Shown here: piece by piece, positions 1 through 7,760 of the stretch
Position numbering within the stretch: the first letter of the stretch is position 1
How the letters are laid out: each line of letters starts with the position of its first letter
Source of the DNA: Propionibacteriaceae bacterium
Lineage (GTDB): Bacteria > Actinomycetota > Actinomycetes > Propionibacteriales > Propionibacteriaceae
Assembly (NCBI GenBank): GCA_905372155.1
Contig: CAJPNZ010000119.1
Span: 1-8,774, forward strand
Direction: 5' to 3'
DNA: 8,774 nucleotides
The notes under the pieces: generated by a model
What the model was told of the DNA's origin: nothing
The model's database searches: none
The model's input: the letters and a program-made list of their open reading frames with translations, nothing else
Translations under genes and position numbers: made by a program

Positions 1-98
1 TGGTTGAGCCGGGCTGCGACGAAGGAGCGGCCCGTGTCGAAACCATGGTGACCTTGTCCGGGCACTGGTGTTGGGTGAGGAGTGGTTCTGGCCGGGGT
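1..98. other. Left-edge flank of fni; neighbouring gene unresolved
   Basis: These 98 bases lie downstream of the fni stop codon, and three readings compete. On the minus strand an ATG at 46-44, preceded by AAGG at SD distance, opens a frame to the window edge (MVSTRAAPSSQPGST...). A second minus frame from GTG at 65-63 has GC-rich third positions but no Shine-Dalgarno. On the plus strand a frame open from base 1 ends at TGA 49-51 (...LSRAATKERPVSKPW), which could be the tail of a convergent gene. None is recognisable. In the Streptomyces-type cluster HMG-CoA reductase and synthase follow fni, so the minus-strand readings are attractive, but the sequence does not decide. I see no convincing terminator here. 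Confidence 0.25.
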
Positions 99-1187
99 TC
101 AATGCCTCGAACGGTGGGCGAGCTGTGCCGGATCGATGCCGAGCAGGCGGGCCCGCTCGGCGGTTTCCCCCGTCACCAGCACATCCGTGTCGCGCAGCTG
201 ACCGACATCGGCCGCCCCCAACAGGGTCATGAGCGTGCGCACGTGATCGGTCCACGTGCGCAGCTCGCGCCTCAACCCATCGGGCCCATTCTTGACCAGG
301 GTTCGCAGGAAATGGCCCGAGACGCCGACGGCGCGAGCTCCCAGCGCGAGCGAACGCACGACGTCCAGCGGAGTGCGCACCCCCCCGGATGCGAACACCG
401 GCAGGCCGGTGGGTTCGTCCCCCCACAGCGCATCCAGCAGACACAGCACCGCCGACTGCCCCCACCCGGTCAGGTATGAGTAGTCCCGGCCGGGACGCCG
501 CTCGTTCTCGATGGCGATGAAATCGGTGCCGCCCGCGCCCGCCACGTCGACGGCCGCGACCCCTGCCCGCTCCAGCATCGCCATTGCGCGGCGGGAAAGA
601 CCGAATCCCACCTCCTTGGCGACGACGGGAACGGGCACTGCCGCGACGATGGCCGCGATCCGCTCGGGCCAGTCGCGAAAATCCCGGTCCCCCTCGGGCA
701 TGACCAGTTCCTGCGCCACGTTGAGGTGGATCTGCAGGGCATCGGCCTCGAGCATCTCGACGGCACGCACCGCATCCTCCGGTGTTGCCGTCGGCCCCAC
801 ATTGGCCAGCACGAAGGCCTGCGGGGCCTCGCTGCGGATGATGCGGAAACCATCTGCGCGCCCGGGGTCCCGCAGGGCGATGTGCTGCGAACCGCAGGCG
901 ATCGCCACACCCGCATCGGCGGCGGCCCCGGCCAGGCCGGCGTTGATCTCCGCCGTGGCCCGGGTGCCCCCGGTCATCGCATTGATGTAGAACGGGGCCT
1001 CCCAGCGGACACCGAACACGGTCGTGCCCGGATCGGTCGAATCGACGGAGGTGCCGGGCAGGGCGTGGTGGATGAAGGAGACATCGTCGAAGGCGTTGGG
1101 CCGGTCCCGGTCGTGCAGGTGAACGGCCAGGTTCAGGTGCTCGTCCTTCCGGGACGCGTGTCCCGGGGTGCCGCTATCGGGGATCAT
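99..1187 (-). CDS. fni: Type 2 isopentenyl diphosphate isomerase (FMN-dependent)
   Basis: This cytoplasmic flavoenzyme interconverts isopentenyl and dimethylallyl diphosphate, using reduced FMN and Mg2+; it is unrelated to the type 1 (Nudix) isomerase. The 362-residue product is of normal family length. Recognisable motifs in order are RKDEHL (13-18), NAMTGGT (69-75), GSQHIAL (99-105) and QIHLNVAQE (152-160). The last holds the conserved Gln-Glu pair of the active site, whose Glu binds Mg2+ in the family. A C-terminal TIM-barrel phosphate/FMN segment, ASGGVRTPLDVVRSLALGA, follows. The ATG at 1187 is chosen because it overlaps the mvaK2 stop as ATGA and has GAGG about 7-10 bases upstream; the same frame stays open far upstream, but that stretch is out-of-frame mvaK2 sequence. 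It is the last gene of the operon visible here and supplies DMAPP from the IPP made by mvaD. Confidence 0.96.
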   Translation of the reverse strand: MIPDSGTPGHASRKDEHLNLAVHLHDRDRPNAFDDVSFIHHALPGTSVDSTDPGTTVFGVRWEAPFYINAMTGGTRATAEINAGLAGAAADAGVAIACGSQHIALRDPGRADGFRIIRSEAPQAFVLANVGPTATPEDAVRAVEMLEADALQIHLNVAQELVMPEGDRDFRDWPERIAAIVAAVPVPVVAKEVGFGLSRRAMAMLERAGVAAVDVAGAGGTDFIAIENERRPGRDYSYLTGWGQSAVLCLLDALWGDEPTGLPVFASGGVRTPLDVVRSLALGARAVGVSGHFLRTLVKNGPDGLRRELRTWTDHVRTLMTLLGAADVGQLRDTDVLVTGETAERARLLGIDPAQLAHRSRH

Positions 1188-2274
1188 GGGGTGACCTCGG
1201 GGTGGAAATGGACCGACAGGTCGAGGGGATGGATGCTCGCCTTCTTCCAGGCGGCGCACATGGCGGCGGTGTCCGTTTCGGGCGGGCACAGGGCGATTCC
1301 GCAGTCCCCGCCCCCGGCGCCGGAGCTCTTGGCCACCGCCCCGTGTTCCTGGGCGATCTCCGCGAGCCTTCGCAGCTGGGGGGTTTCGATGGTGATCCCA
1401 CTGGTGCGGCTGAGATCCGACAGGAGCCGCCGGTTCTCCTCGATTCGGTGACTGATCTCCGCGGTGTCGTTCTCCCGGAGTGCCTGCACCAAGGCCCCCA
1501 GACAGTTCTCGCTGCTGGACAGGAAAGCCGTGTAGGCGGCGTCGTCGGTCCTGTGCGCGCCGGCTTGGACGCCCGCGACCAGACGGGGGGTGGATGCGGG
1601 GGCGCCGGTCCATCCCACGCGGAGACTCAACCCGGGGCTGGGCAGGCGGTGGATCTCCAACAGCGGCCACCGCCCGGCCACCAGCCGGCTCAGGCCGTTG
1701 CCCGTATTCGTTCCCGCGCGTTCCCTGCGCAGCCAGGCGCGGTCGGGAGAGGTGTAGCCAACCCATCCGGTGAACGCGCTGACGGCGATGTCGCCACCGG
1801 AACCGATGGGCTGCACGGCATCGCTGGCCAGCAGCGCCAGCTTGTACACGGCCATGTCGTCCAGAGGCAGGCCGTAGAAACCGGCCACGGCCCGCACCGT
1901 CGCCACGGTCACCGCCGAGGAGGAACCCAGGCCGAGTTTGCGTCCGCTGCCGTCGTCCAGTTCGCTGGAGACGTCCAGGTCGAAGAACCGCATCGAGCCG
2001 CCCTTTTCGCGCACCATCTGTTCGACGACGCGGATCGCCGAGACCACGTAGTCGTCGAACTGCTCCTCGACCTCCAGCACGTCGTCCTCGAGACGCCGGT
2101 ACCACGTCAGGGAACGTGTCGCGTACAGGTCGGAGGTGATGCGGCCCGCGTGCTCGGCAACCGTGACCCGCACGGTGATGAAACGGTCGACCGCGACCAG
2201 CACCGCCCGGTGACCGGGCTCGACCACGGCGTACTCGCCTGCTATGTAGAGCTTTCCGGGTGCACTGGCCGAGA

Positions 2275-2278
<4 letters not shown>
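1184..2278 (-). CDS. mvaK2: Phosphomevalonate kinase (GHMP family)
   Basis: Phosphorylates 5-phosphomevalonate with ATP to 5-diphosphomevalonate, the second kinase step of the classical mevalonate pathway. The 364-residue product shows the GHMP-kinase plan: N-terminal SAPGKLYIAGEYAVVEPG (5-22), the glycine/serine-rich phosphate loop GLGSSSAV (116-123), GSGGDIA (159-165) with the expected catalytic Asp163, a VGWTGAPAST segment typical of bacterial phosphomevalonate kinases, and the C-terminal SSGAGGGDCGIAL motif. It closely resembles the Streptomyces enzyme as I recall it. The start is taken as GTG at 2278, not the ATG 60 bases upstream, because the GTG overlaps the mvaD stop (GTGA), sits 7 bases after a perfect AGGAGG, and begins right at the conserved fold. 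Its stop overlaps the fni ATG. Mevalonate kinase and homoserine kinase share the fold, but the motifs and position favour this call. Confidence 0.96.
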
Positions 2279-3254
<976 letters not shown>

Positions 3255-3258
<4 letters not shown>

Positions 3259-4217
3259 TCTTTCACCTCGCTGACTGGCATCCTGTGAATCCACGTCGCG
3301 GACGCGCCCGAGCGTTCCAGGGCGGAGCGGATGCGGTCCGCAGCCTGCACGCTGTCCGCCAGGGCGATCACGCACCCGCCGAGTCCCCCACCGGTGAGCT
3401 TGGCGCCCAGCGCCCCGGCCCGGCGGGCGGAGGCAGTGAGTTCATCCAGGACCGGCAGGCTCAGGTCGAGTTCCGCCAGCACCGTGTGTGCCCGGTCCAT
3501 GACCGCCCCGAGGGCAGGCGCATCGCCGTCACCCAGGGCGGTCACAGCCGTCTGCGCGAGCGCGCCGAGTTCGTCGATGAGCGGACCGATGGTGCCGGTG
3601 TTCTCCTCGTAGCGCAGTCGCAGGCCGCCGACGGCCTGACGGGTGCTGCCGTGGACCCCCGAGTCCGCGATGACCAGGTGCGCCTGTTCGATGCGCTGGT
3701 CGAGGGGACGCATCCGACCGGCCTGGAACCGTATGGGGTGGGGGGAGCTGGTCGCCGCCGCATCCAGCCCGGACGGTTTCCCGTGCGCCACCTGCTCGGC
3801 AAGCTGCGTCAGCGCGAACAACTCGTCGGTGGAGGCGTCACAATGGCAGGCCTCCAGGACGGCGCGGATGATCGCTCCCGCCGCGGCCGCGGAGGAACCC
3901 AGCCCGCGCTCGTGGGGGAAGTCGCTGTGGGTGGTGATCTCGAAGGACTGCCCCTGGCAACCGGAGAATTCCCGGGCCGTGTCGAAGGCCTTCACGATGC
4001 AGGCGAACCGGGGGGCGGCCTGCTCCATTGGGCCTCGGTGGTCGAGGCAGTTCAGCTGTGAGGGGCCGGGGACGGGTGTTGCCGTCGCCCGCATCCGCAG
4101 GTCGTGCAGCGGCACGGCCACGGCGGGATGCCCGTACACGACGGAATGCTCGCCCAGGAGGATGGCCTTCGCCCAGGTGTAACCGCGGCCCTCACGGGTG
4201 GGGGAGTGCCTTTCCAA
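3255..4217 (-). CDS. mvaK1: Mevalonate kinase, TTG start
   Basis: Phosphorylates mevalonate to 5-phosphomevalonate with ATP; first gene of the operon. The 320-residue protein has KAILLGEHSVVYG (17-29), the ATP loop HERGLGSSAAAAG (102-114), GKPSGLDAA around catalytic Asp152, and the C-terminal AKLTGGGLGGCVIAL motif. Together these are diagnostic for mevalonate kinase. No ATG or GTG lies near the expected N terminus. TTG at 4217-4215 is chosen: it lies 7 bases after AAGGA and begins 16 residues before the conserved fold. The only ATG in frame (4391) would add 58 arginine/proline-rich residues and lies upstream of the putative promoter, so it is unlikely. The stop overlaps mvaD. The family is often feedback-inhibited by downstream prenyl diphosphates, but nothing in the sequence tests that here. 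Confidence 0.95.
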
Positions 4218-4224
4218 ATTTCTT

Positions 4225-4229
4225 TCCTT
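4225..4229 (-). promoter_or_regulatory. Ribosome binding site for the mvaK1 TTG start
   Basis: AAGGA, within the longer purine run AAGGAAAGAAA on the minus strand, lies 7 bases before TTG 4217-4215. No alternative start in the neighbourhood has comparable support, so this site fixes the N terminus of mevalonate kinase. Confidence 0.6.
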
Positions 4230-4296
4230 GCCTGTGGCCCAGGTGCGCGGGAAGCGGCCCGGGAGTTCCGGTGCGTCGCTCCGCTCCGCTGAAGGC

Positions 4297-4311
4297 CTCG
4301 AATTTCTCGAG
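4297..4311 (-). repeat. Short inverted repeat in the mvaK1 leader
   Basis: CTCGA and TCGAG flank a 5-base spacer. The element lies within the predicted untranslated leader of mvaK1, downstream of the putative start site near 4327. It could be a small operator or an RNA hairpin. Five base pairs is close to what chance gives in GC-rich DNA. The rest of the 213-base gap (4218-4430) shows no gene. Confidence 0.25.
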
Positions 4312-4333
4312 ATCGGAGGTGGGGCGGGAAAAC

Positions 4334-4361
4334 AGTATCGGCCATCTCCGCTCGGTTGCAA
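4334..4361 (-). promoter_or_regulatory. Putative promoter of the mevalonate operon
   Basis: On the minus strand TTGCAA (4361-4356) and GATACT (4339-4334) are separated by 16 bases. Each matches the sigma-70-type -35 and -10 consensus at four of six positions. Transcription would start near 4327 and give a leader of about 110 bases before the TTG of mvaK1. The -35 sits inside the 3' arm of the neighbouring hairpin. It is a pattern match only, and an alternative is readthrough from the permease operon. Confidence 0.35.
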
Positions 4362-4393
4362 GCCCTGCCCGGACGGGGCGAGAGCCGGCAACC
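4354..4393 (-). terminator. Imperfect 40-base hairpin, likely terminator of the permease operon
   Basis: Read on the minus strand, GGTTGC...GCAACC forms a perfect 6-bp base, and GCCC-CGTCC-GGGC forms a 4-bp top with a 5-base loop. Further GC and GU pairs between them leave about 15-16 pairs in all, with small mismatches. It begins 37 bases after the fepG-like stop codon. There is no strong U-tract, only TTTT about 25 bases later; U-poor terminators are common in actinobacteria. It could instead be a regulatory stem acting on the mevalonate promoter it overlaps. Confidence 0.45.
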
Positions 4394-4430
4394 GGGCGCG
4401 GGAGGCGGGTGATCGTCGTCCCCGAACTCC

Positions 4431-5507
4431 TCATGCGCGACGCCGGCTCCCCATTCCCAGCAGCCACATCAGGTAGAGCCCGCCGAGGGCCGAACTGATC
4501 AGCCCGACGGGGATCTGGAAGGGACTGAGCAGCCGTCCCGCCGTGAAGTCGGCCAGGACCAGCAGGGCCGCGCCCACCGCGAATGTTGGCAGGAGGCTGA
4601 TCCCCGCCGAGCGCGACAGCCGGCCCGCCAGCTGGGGAGCGGCCAGGGCCAGGAAACCGATCGGGCCTGCCGCAGCCACGCACACCGCTGCCAGGACCAC
4701 GCCGTAGCCGATCATCGCGGAACGGGTTCGGCGGACCCTGAGGCCGAGCCCCGAGGCCGCGTCGTCGCCCATCTCGAGGATCCTGCCGGGCCCGGCCAGC
4801 CACATCCCGGCCGGGAGCAGCAGGATCGCGGTGACCAGCAGGGGGGTGACGGTCGCCCAGGTGATTCCGTTGAGGCTGCCGTGTTGCCAGGTCTTGGCCG
4901 CCTCGGCCGATTCGATGTCGGTTGCGGCCAGCAGGTAGTCGTTGAGGGAAGCGAGCATCTGCCCCAGGGCGATACCGCTCAGCACGAGGGTGTCCCCGCC
5001 GACCCCGCGCCGCATGGTCAGCAGCACGACCATCGCCGCCGTGGCGGCGCCGCCGATGATCGCACCCGCCCCGGTGACCAGGGCACTGGAGGAGGCGAAC
5101 ACCAGAATGGCGAACAGGCCACCCGTCGTCGCGCCCCGCGTGAAACCGACGATGTCGGGGCTGCCCAGCGGGTTGCGGGAGACGCTCTGGAAGATCGCGC
5201 CCGACATCCCGAGCATGCCACCGATGACGACCGCCCCCGTCACCCGCGGCAGCCGCTGCTCGAGAACGATGAAGGGGGCCAGATCCTCACCCCTGCCCTG
5301 GAACACATCCAGGAGCATGTCGAGGGACACCGGATAGGTCCCCGTGGTCAGTGACGCCACCGACCCCGCCAGGACGACCAGCAGAGCGATCCCGGCCACC
5401 ACCAGCGACCGCCAGTGCGCCAGGAAACTGAAACGGGCCCGGGGCCCGAGAGAGATCCGGCGATGGCCGGTTGGGGCGCCCAGGGTGTGAACCGGATCCG
5501 GGATCAT
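4431..5507 (-). CDS. fepG: FecCD-family iron-siderophore ABC permease (FepG-like)
   Basis: One of the two membrane subunits of a type II (BtuCD-fold) importer that moves a ferric chelate across the cytoplasmic membrane. The 358-residue protein has a short basic N terminus, a first membrane segment at about residues 35-53, RLPR (85-88), and then the signature GMSGAIFQSVSRNPLGSPDIVGF (about 100-122), the form typical of FepG. Further hydrophobic segments follow, including a glycine/alanine-rich stretch near AAGPIGFLALAAPQLAGRL, and the protein ends in a short basic tail. The ATG at 5507 overlaps the preceding permease stop (ATGA) and has AGGAGA upstream; the longer open frame running upstream is shadow sequence. 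The two permeases probably form a heterodimer with a FepC-like ATPase dimer. The substrate cannot be named: hydroxamate or catecholate siderophore is likely, heme less so. Confidence 0.9.
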   Translation of the reverse strand: MIPDPVHTLGAPTGHRRISLGPRARFSFLAHWRSLVVAGIALLVVLAGSVASLTTGTYPVSLDMLLDVFQGRGEDLAPFIVLEQRLPRVTGAVVIGGMLGMSGAIFQSVSRNPLGSPDIVGFTRGATTGGLFAILVFASSSALVTGAGAIIGGAATAAMVVLLTMRRGVGGDTLVLSGIALGQMLASLNDYLLAATDIESAEAAKTWQHGSLNGITWATVTPLLVTAILLLPAGMWLAGPGRILEMGDDAASGLGLRVRRTRSAMIGYGVVLAAVCVAAAGPIGFLALAAPQLAGRLSRSAGISLLPTFAVGAALLVLADFTAGRLLSPFQIPVGLISSALGGLYLMWLLGMGSRRRA

Positions 5508-6571
5508 GCGCTTCTCCTGACCGTCCGGTTCGTCAAAGCCAGGACCAGCAACACGGGTGCGCCGATGAAGGCGGTCACGATTCCCGCCTCCAGCTCGGTG
5601 GGGCGCACCAGGAGCCGTCCCACCACGTCTGCCGCCAGCAGGAGCCCCGCCCCCGCCACGACCGACCACGCCAGCAGGCGTCGCTGATCGGCCCCCACCA
5701 GCAGACGAACCACGTGGGGGATGACCAGGCCGATGAAGGAAATCGGGCCGACGGCGGCCGTTGCCGCCCCGCACAACAAAGTGATCGCGACGAACGCCCC
5801 GCCCCGCACCAGCGCAAGGTTCACCCCGAGCGCCGTGGCCTGCTCGTCGCCGAGGGCCAGCGCGTTGAGGCTGTGCGCCGACGCCAGGGCCAGGACCAGA
5901 CCGACCGCCAGGAATGGGGCCACCCAGAGCAGGACCTCCAGTTTCCGGTTCTCGAGCGAACCCACCACCCAGAAACGGTACGAGTCGAAGGCCTTGCTGT
6001 TGTACATGGTCATGGTTCCGGTGATCGACGACAGACTGGCGCCCAGCGCGACCCCGGCCAGCACCAGGCGGGCGGGCCCGGCATCGGCCGAGCGCCGCGA
6101 CATCGCGTGGACGAGCACCGCGGCCGCCGCCGCACCGGCGAACGCGAACGGCAGATACTGGTTCACGGAGGTCAACCCGAGCCCGCCGATGGCCGCCACC
6201 ACCGCGAGGGAGGCGCCCGCGTTGACACCAAGGACGCCGGGTTCCGCCAGGGGATTACGGGTGAGGGCCTGCATGACTACCCCGGCCACGGCGAGGGAGG
6301 CGCCCACCACGATCGCGAGGATGGTGCGGTGGATGCGCAGTCCCCACACCACCTTGCTGGCAACCGAGTTGTCGTGCGCCAGGAGCCCCTGCCAGACCTC
6401 CTCCGGGCTCAGGGTCCGGGAACCCAGGGCCAGGCTCTCGGTGATCAGTACGAGGAGGATCAGAACCGCCAGCAGCGGGGCCAGGAAACGCAGGGGTCCG
6501 CCGCGTTGCCTGGTGTATTGGGGACGGCTGGGCCGAGCGGGGGCGTCGGCCTGATCAGTGGAAGATCGCAT
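5504..6571 (-). CDS. fepD: FecCD-family iron-siderophore ABC permease (FepD-like)
   Basis: The partner membrane subunit of the importer and first gene of the leftward operon. The 355-residue product has a hydrophilic, basic N terminus (1-28), a strong first membrane helix (about 29-48), GLRIHRT (77-83) in place of the usual RLPR, and the family signature VMQALTRNPLAEPGVLGVNAGA (about 99-120). GPISFIGLVIPHVVRLLVG follows, matching the conserved region of FecCD proteins that contacts the ATPase. The ATG at 6571 is the natural start; its Shine-Dalgarno is weak (AGGA 10 bases upstream). Expression probably starts within the iron-box spacer on its 5' side, so it would be repressed by iron-loaded DtxR/IdeR together with the divergent binding-protein gene. 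Its stop overlaps the second permease. Vitamin B12 permeases share the family, but the iron box argues against that substrate. Confidence 0.91.
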   Translation of the reverse strand: MRSSTDQADAPARPSRPQYTRQRGGPLRFLAPLLAVLILLVLITESLALGSRTLSPEEVWQGLLAHDNSVASKVVWGLRIHRTILAIVVGASLAVAGVVMQALTRNPLAEPGVLGVNAGASLAVVAAIGGLGLTSVNQYLPFAFAGAAAAAVLVHAMSRRSADAGPARLVLAGVALGASLSSITGTMTMYNSKAFDSYRFWVVGSLENRKLEVLLWVAPFLAVGLVLALASAHSLNALALGDEQATALGVNLALVRGGAFVAITLLCGAATAAVGPISFIGLVIPHVVRLLVGADQRRLLAWSVVAGAGLLLAADVVGRLLVRPTELEAGIVTAFIGAPVLLVLALTNRTVRRSA

Positions 6572-6616
6572 GGAGCGCTGGTCCTGTTCGGGTCGGGGTT
6601 TGGGACGAGCTGCGGA

Positions 6617-6635
6617 ATAGGCTGGCCTTCGTCAT
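6617..6635. promoter_or_regulatory. Second, weaker DtxR/IdeR-like box
   Basis: ATAGGCTGGCCTTCGTCAT shares the central AGGyTrGCCTT with the better box at 6641-6659, and the two centres are 24 bases apart on the same orientation. The left half agrees with the DtxR/IdeR consensus and the right half is poor. Tandem boxes are known at IdeR-controlled promoters, but this one alone would not be convincing. Confidence 0.35.
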
Positions 6636-6640
6636 GAAGT

Positions 6641-6659
6641 TAAGGTTAGCCTTGCTATC
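6641..6659. promoter_or_regulatory. DtxR/IdeR-type iron box between divergent operons
   Basis: TAAGGTTAGCCTTGCTATC matches the 19-base DtxR/IdeR consensus TTAGGTTAGCCTAACCTAA at every base of AGGTTAGCCT in the left and central part; the right half is degenerate. It lies in the 88-base spacer between the permease operon and the binding-protein gene and ends directly against the ATG at 6660. Fe2+-loaded repressor bound here would block both directions. Only the family consensus supports the assignment; no regulator gene is in the window. Confidence 0.7.
6647..6652 (+). promoter_or_regulatory. Predicted -10 element giving a leaderless transcript
   Basis: TAGCCT fits the actinobacterial -10 pattern TANNNT and ends 7 bases before the A of the ATG at 6660, so transcription would start at or next to the start codon. 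TAAGGT at 6641-6646 also fits and would leave a leader of only about 6 bases. No good -35 is visible. Both candidates lie inside the iron box. On the other strand TAACTT (6642-6637) is a candidate -10 for the permease operon. Confidence 0.45.
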
Positions 6660-7760
6660 ATGAGTGCTTCTCGAGCCACGCGTCCACATCCCTTCACCGT
6701 CTCCCGCCGCACGATCCTGGCCGGCGGGACGGTCTCTGCCTTGGCGGTGCTCGCGGCCTGCTCCTCCAAGTCCGCTTCGCAGGAAACCTCGCCCGCCGCC
6801 TCCGGTGCGGCCTCCACGGGTTCCGGCAGTTCCTCCAAGAGCCTTCCGAAGAGCACCGTCGTCCCCGCCGAGCTGGACAGCGGACTGGGCTCCGGGCAGG
6901 CCGATGGCGTCTTCCCGCGCACCGTCGTCCACTACCAGGGCGAGACGACGATCAACGCCGCCCCCACCAAGGTGGTCGTCATCTCCACGGGACAGGCCGA
7001 CGCCATGCTGTCCCTCGGCATGTGTCCGATCGGTTCCACCACCGCATCCGGCGCGGAGGGTCCCGTTTCCCAATACTTGAAGGACGCCTACCCCGACCAG
7101 GTCTCCGCCATCGAGGCCATCACGAAGGTCGGGTCCCGAAACGAACCGGACATCGAGGCCATAGGGGCACTCAAACCCGACCTGATCCTGACCAACATCG
7201 CGGGCAAGGACGATGCCGATACCCTGCACAAGAACCTGACTGCCATCGCCCCCACTGTTGTGATGCGCGGCACCGGACAGTTCTGGAAGACCGACTTCCT
7301 GCTGCTGGCCGACGCCCTTGGTAAACGGGAGGCGGCCCAGTCCCTGCTGGACACGCTCAAGAAAGAGGCGGCCGAGGCTGGTTCAGCGCTGAGCTCCGCC
7401 GGAACGGTCTCGCTGCTGCGCAAGAACAGCGACAAGCTCCGGATCTTCGGGCCGATCTCGTTCGCCGGGTCCGTCGTCGCCGACATGGGGCTACAACGCC
7501 CCGACACCCAGCAGTTCACCAACGGTGTCTCGAATGAGCTGTCCTCCGAGACCCTCGACCAGGCCGACGGCAACTGGCTGTTCTACGGAATCCAGGGCGA
7601 CAAGGACGAGGAACTCACCGGACAGGCGCTCTGGGGTTCGCTGAAGGCCGTGAGCGCCGGACACGCCGTCAAGGTCGATGACGACCCGTTCTTCCTGAAC
7701 GCCGGGCCCACTGCGGCACGCGTCGTCCGCGACCAGATCGTCAAGGCCGTCCGGGGTTGA
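6660..7760 (+). CDS. Iron-siderophore ABC transporter substrate-binding lipoprotein
   Basis: A membrane-anchored receptor that captures a ferric chelate outside the cell and delivers it to the permease pair. The 366-residue protein begins with a Tat-like signal (SRRTIL at 15-20) leading through a hydrophobic stretch to the lipobox LAAC, with Cys34 the predicted lipidated residue. A Ser/Ala/Thr-rich linker follows (about 35-62), then a FecB/FepB-type (TroA-like, class III) binding domain with RTVVHYQGETTI, KVVVIS, DAMLSLGMCPIG and EPDIEAIGALKPDLIL. It is the only possible start: an in-frame TAG lies at 6618 and no other start codon intervenes. There is no usable Shine-Dalgarno (AAGG is 14 bases away). 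The TGA overlaps the ATPase TTG. The substrate is unknown; FepB is the nearest functional analogue. Confidence 0.92.
   Translation: MSASRATRPHPFTVSRRTILAGGTVSALAVLAACSSKSASQETSPAASGAASTGSGSSSKSLPKSTVVPAELDSGLGSGQADGVFPRTVVHYQGETTINAAPTKVVVISTGQADAMLSLGMCPIGSTTASGAEGPVSQYLKDAYPDQVSAIEAITKVGSRNEPDIEAIGALKPDLILTNIAGKDDADTLHKNLTAIAPTVVMRGTGQFWKTDFLLLADALGKREAAQSLLDTLKKEAAEAGSALSSAGTVSLLRKNSDKLRIFGPISFAGSVVADMGLQRPDTQQFTNGVSNELSSETLDQADGNWLFYGIQGDKDEELTGQALWGSLKAVSAGHAVKVDDDPFFLNAGPTAARVVRDQIVKAVRG

Noticed and set aside
4218..4391. N-terminal extension of mevalonate kinase from ATG 4391
   Set aside because: The 58 extra residues are Pro/Arg-rich and unlike the family, and the ATG lies within the hairpin and upstream of the candidate promoter; TTG 4217 has a proper SD.
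5471..6637. 388-residue plus-strand open frame across both permeases
   Set aside because: Gln/Arg/His-rich antisense translation of membrane protein genes; no domain and no sensible start.
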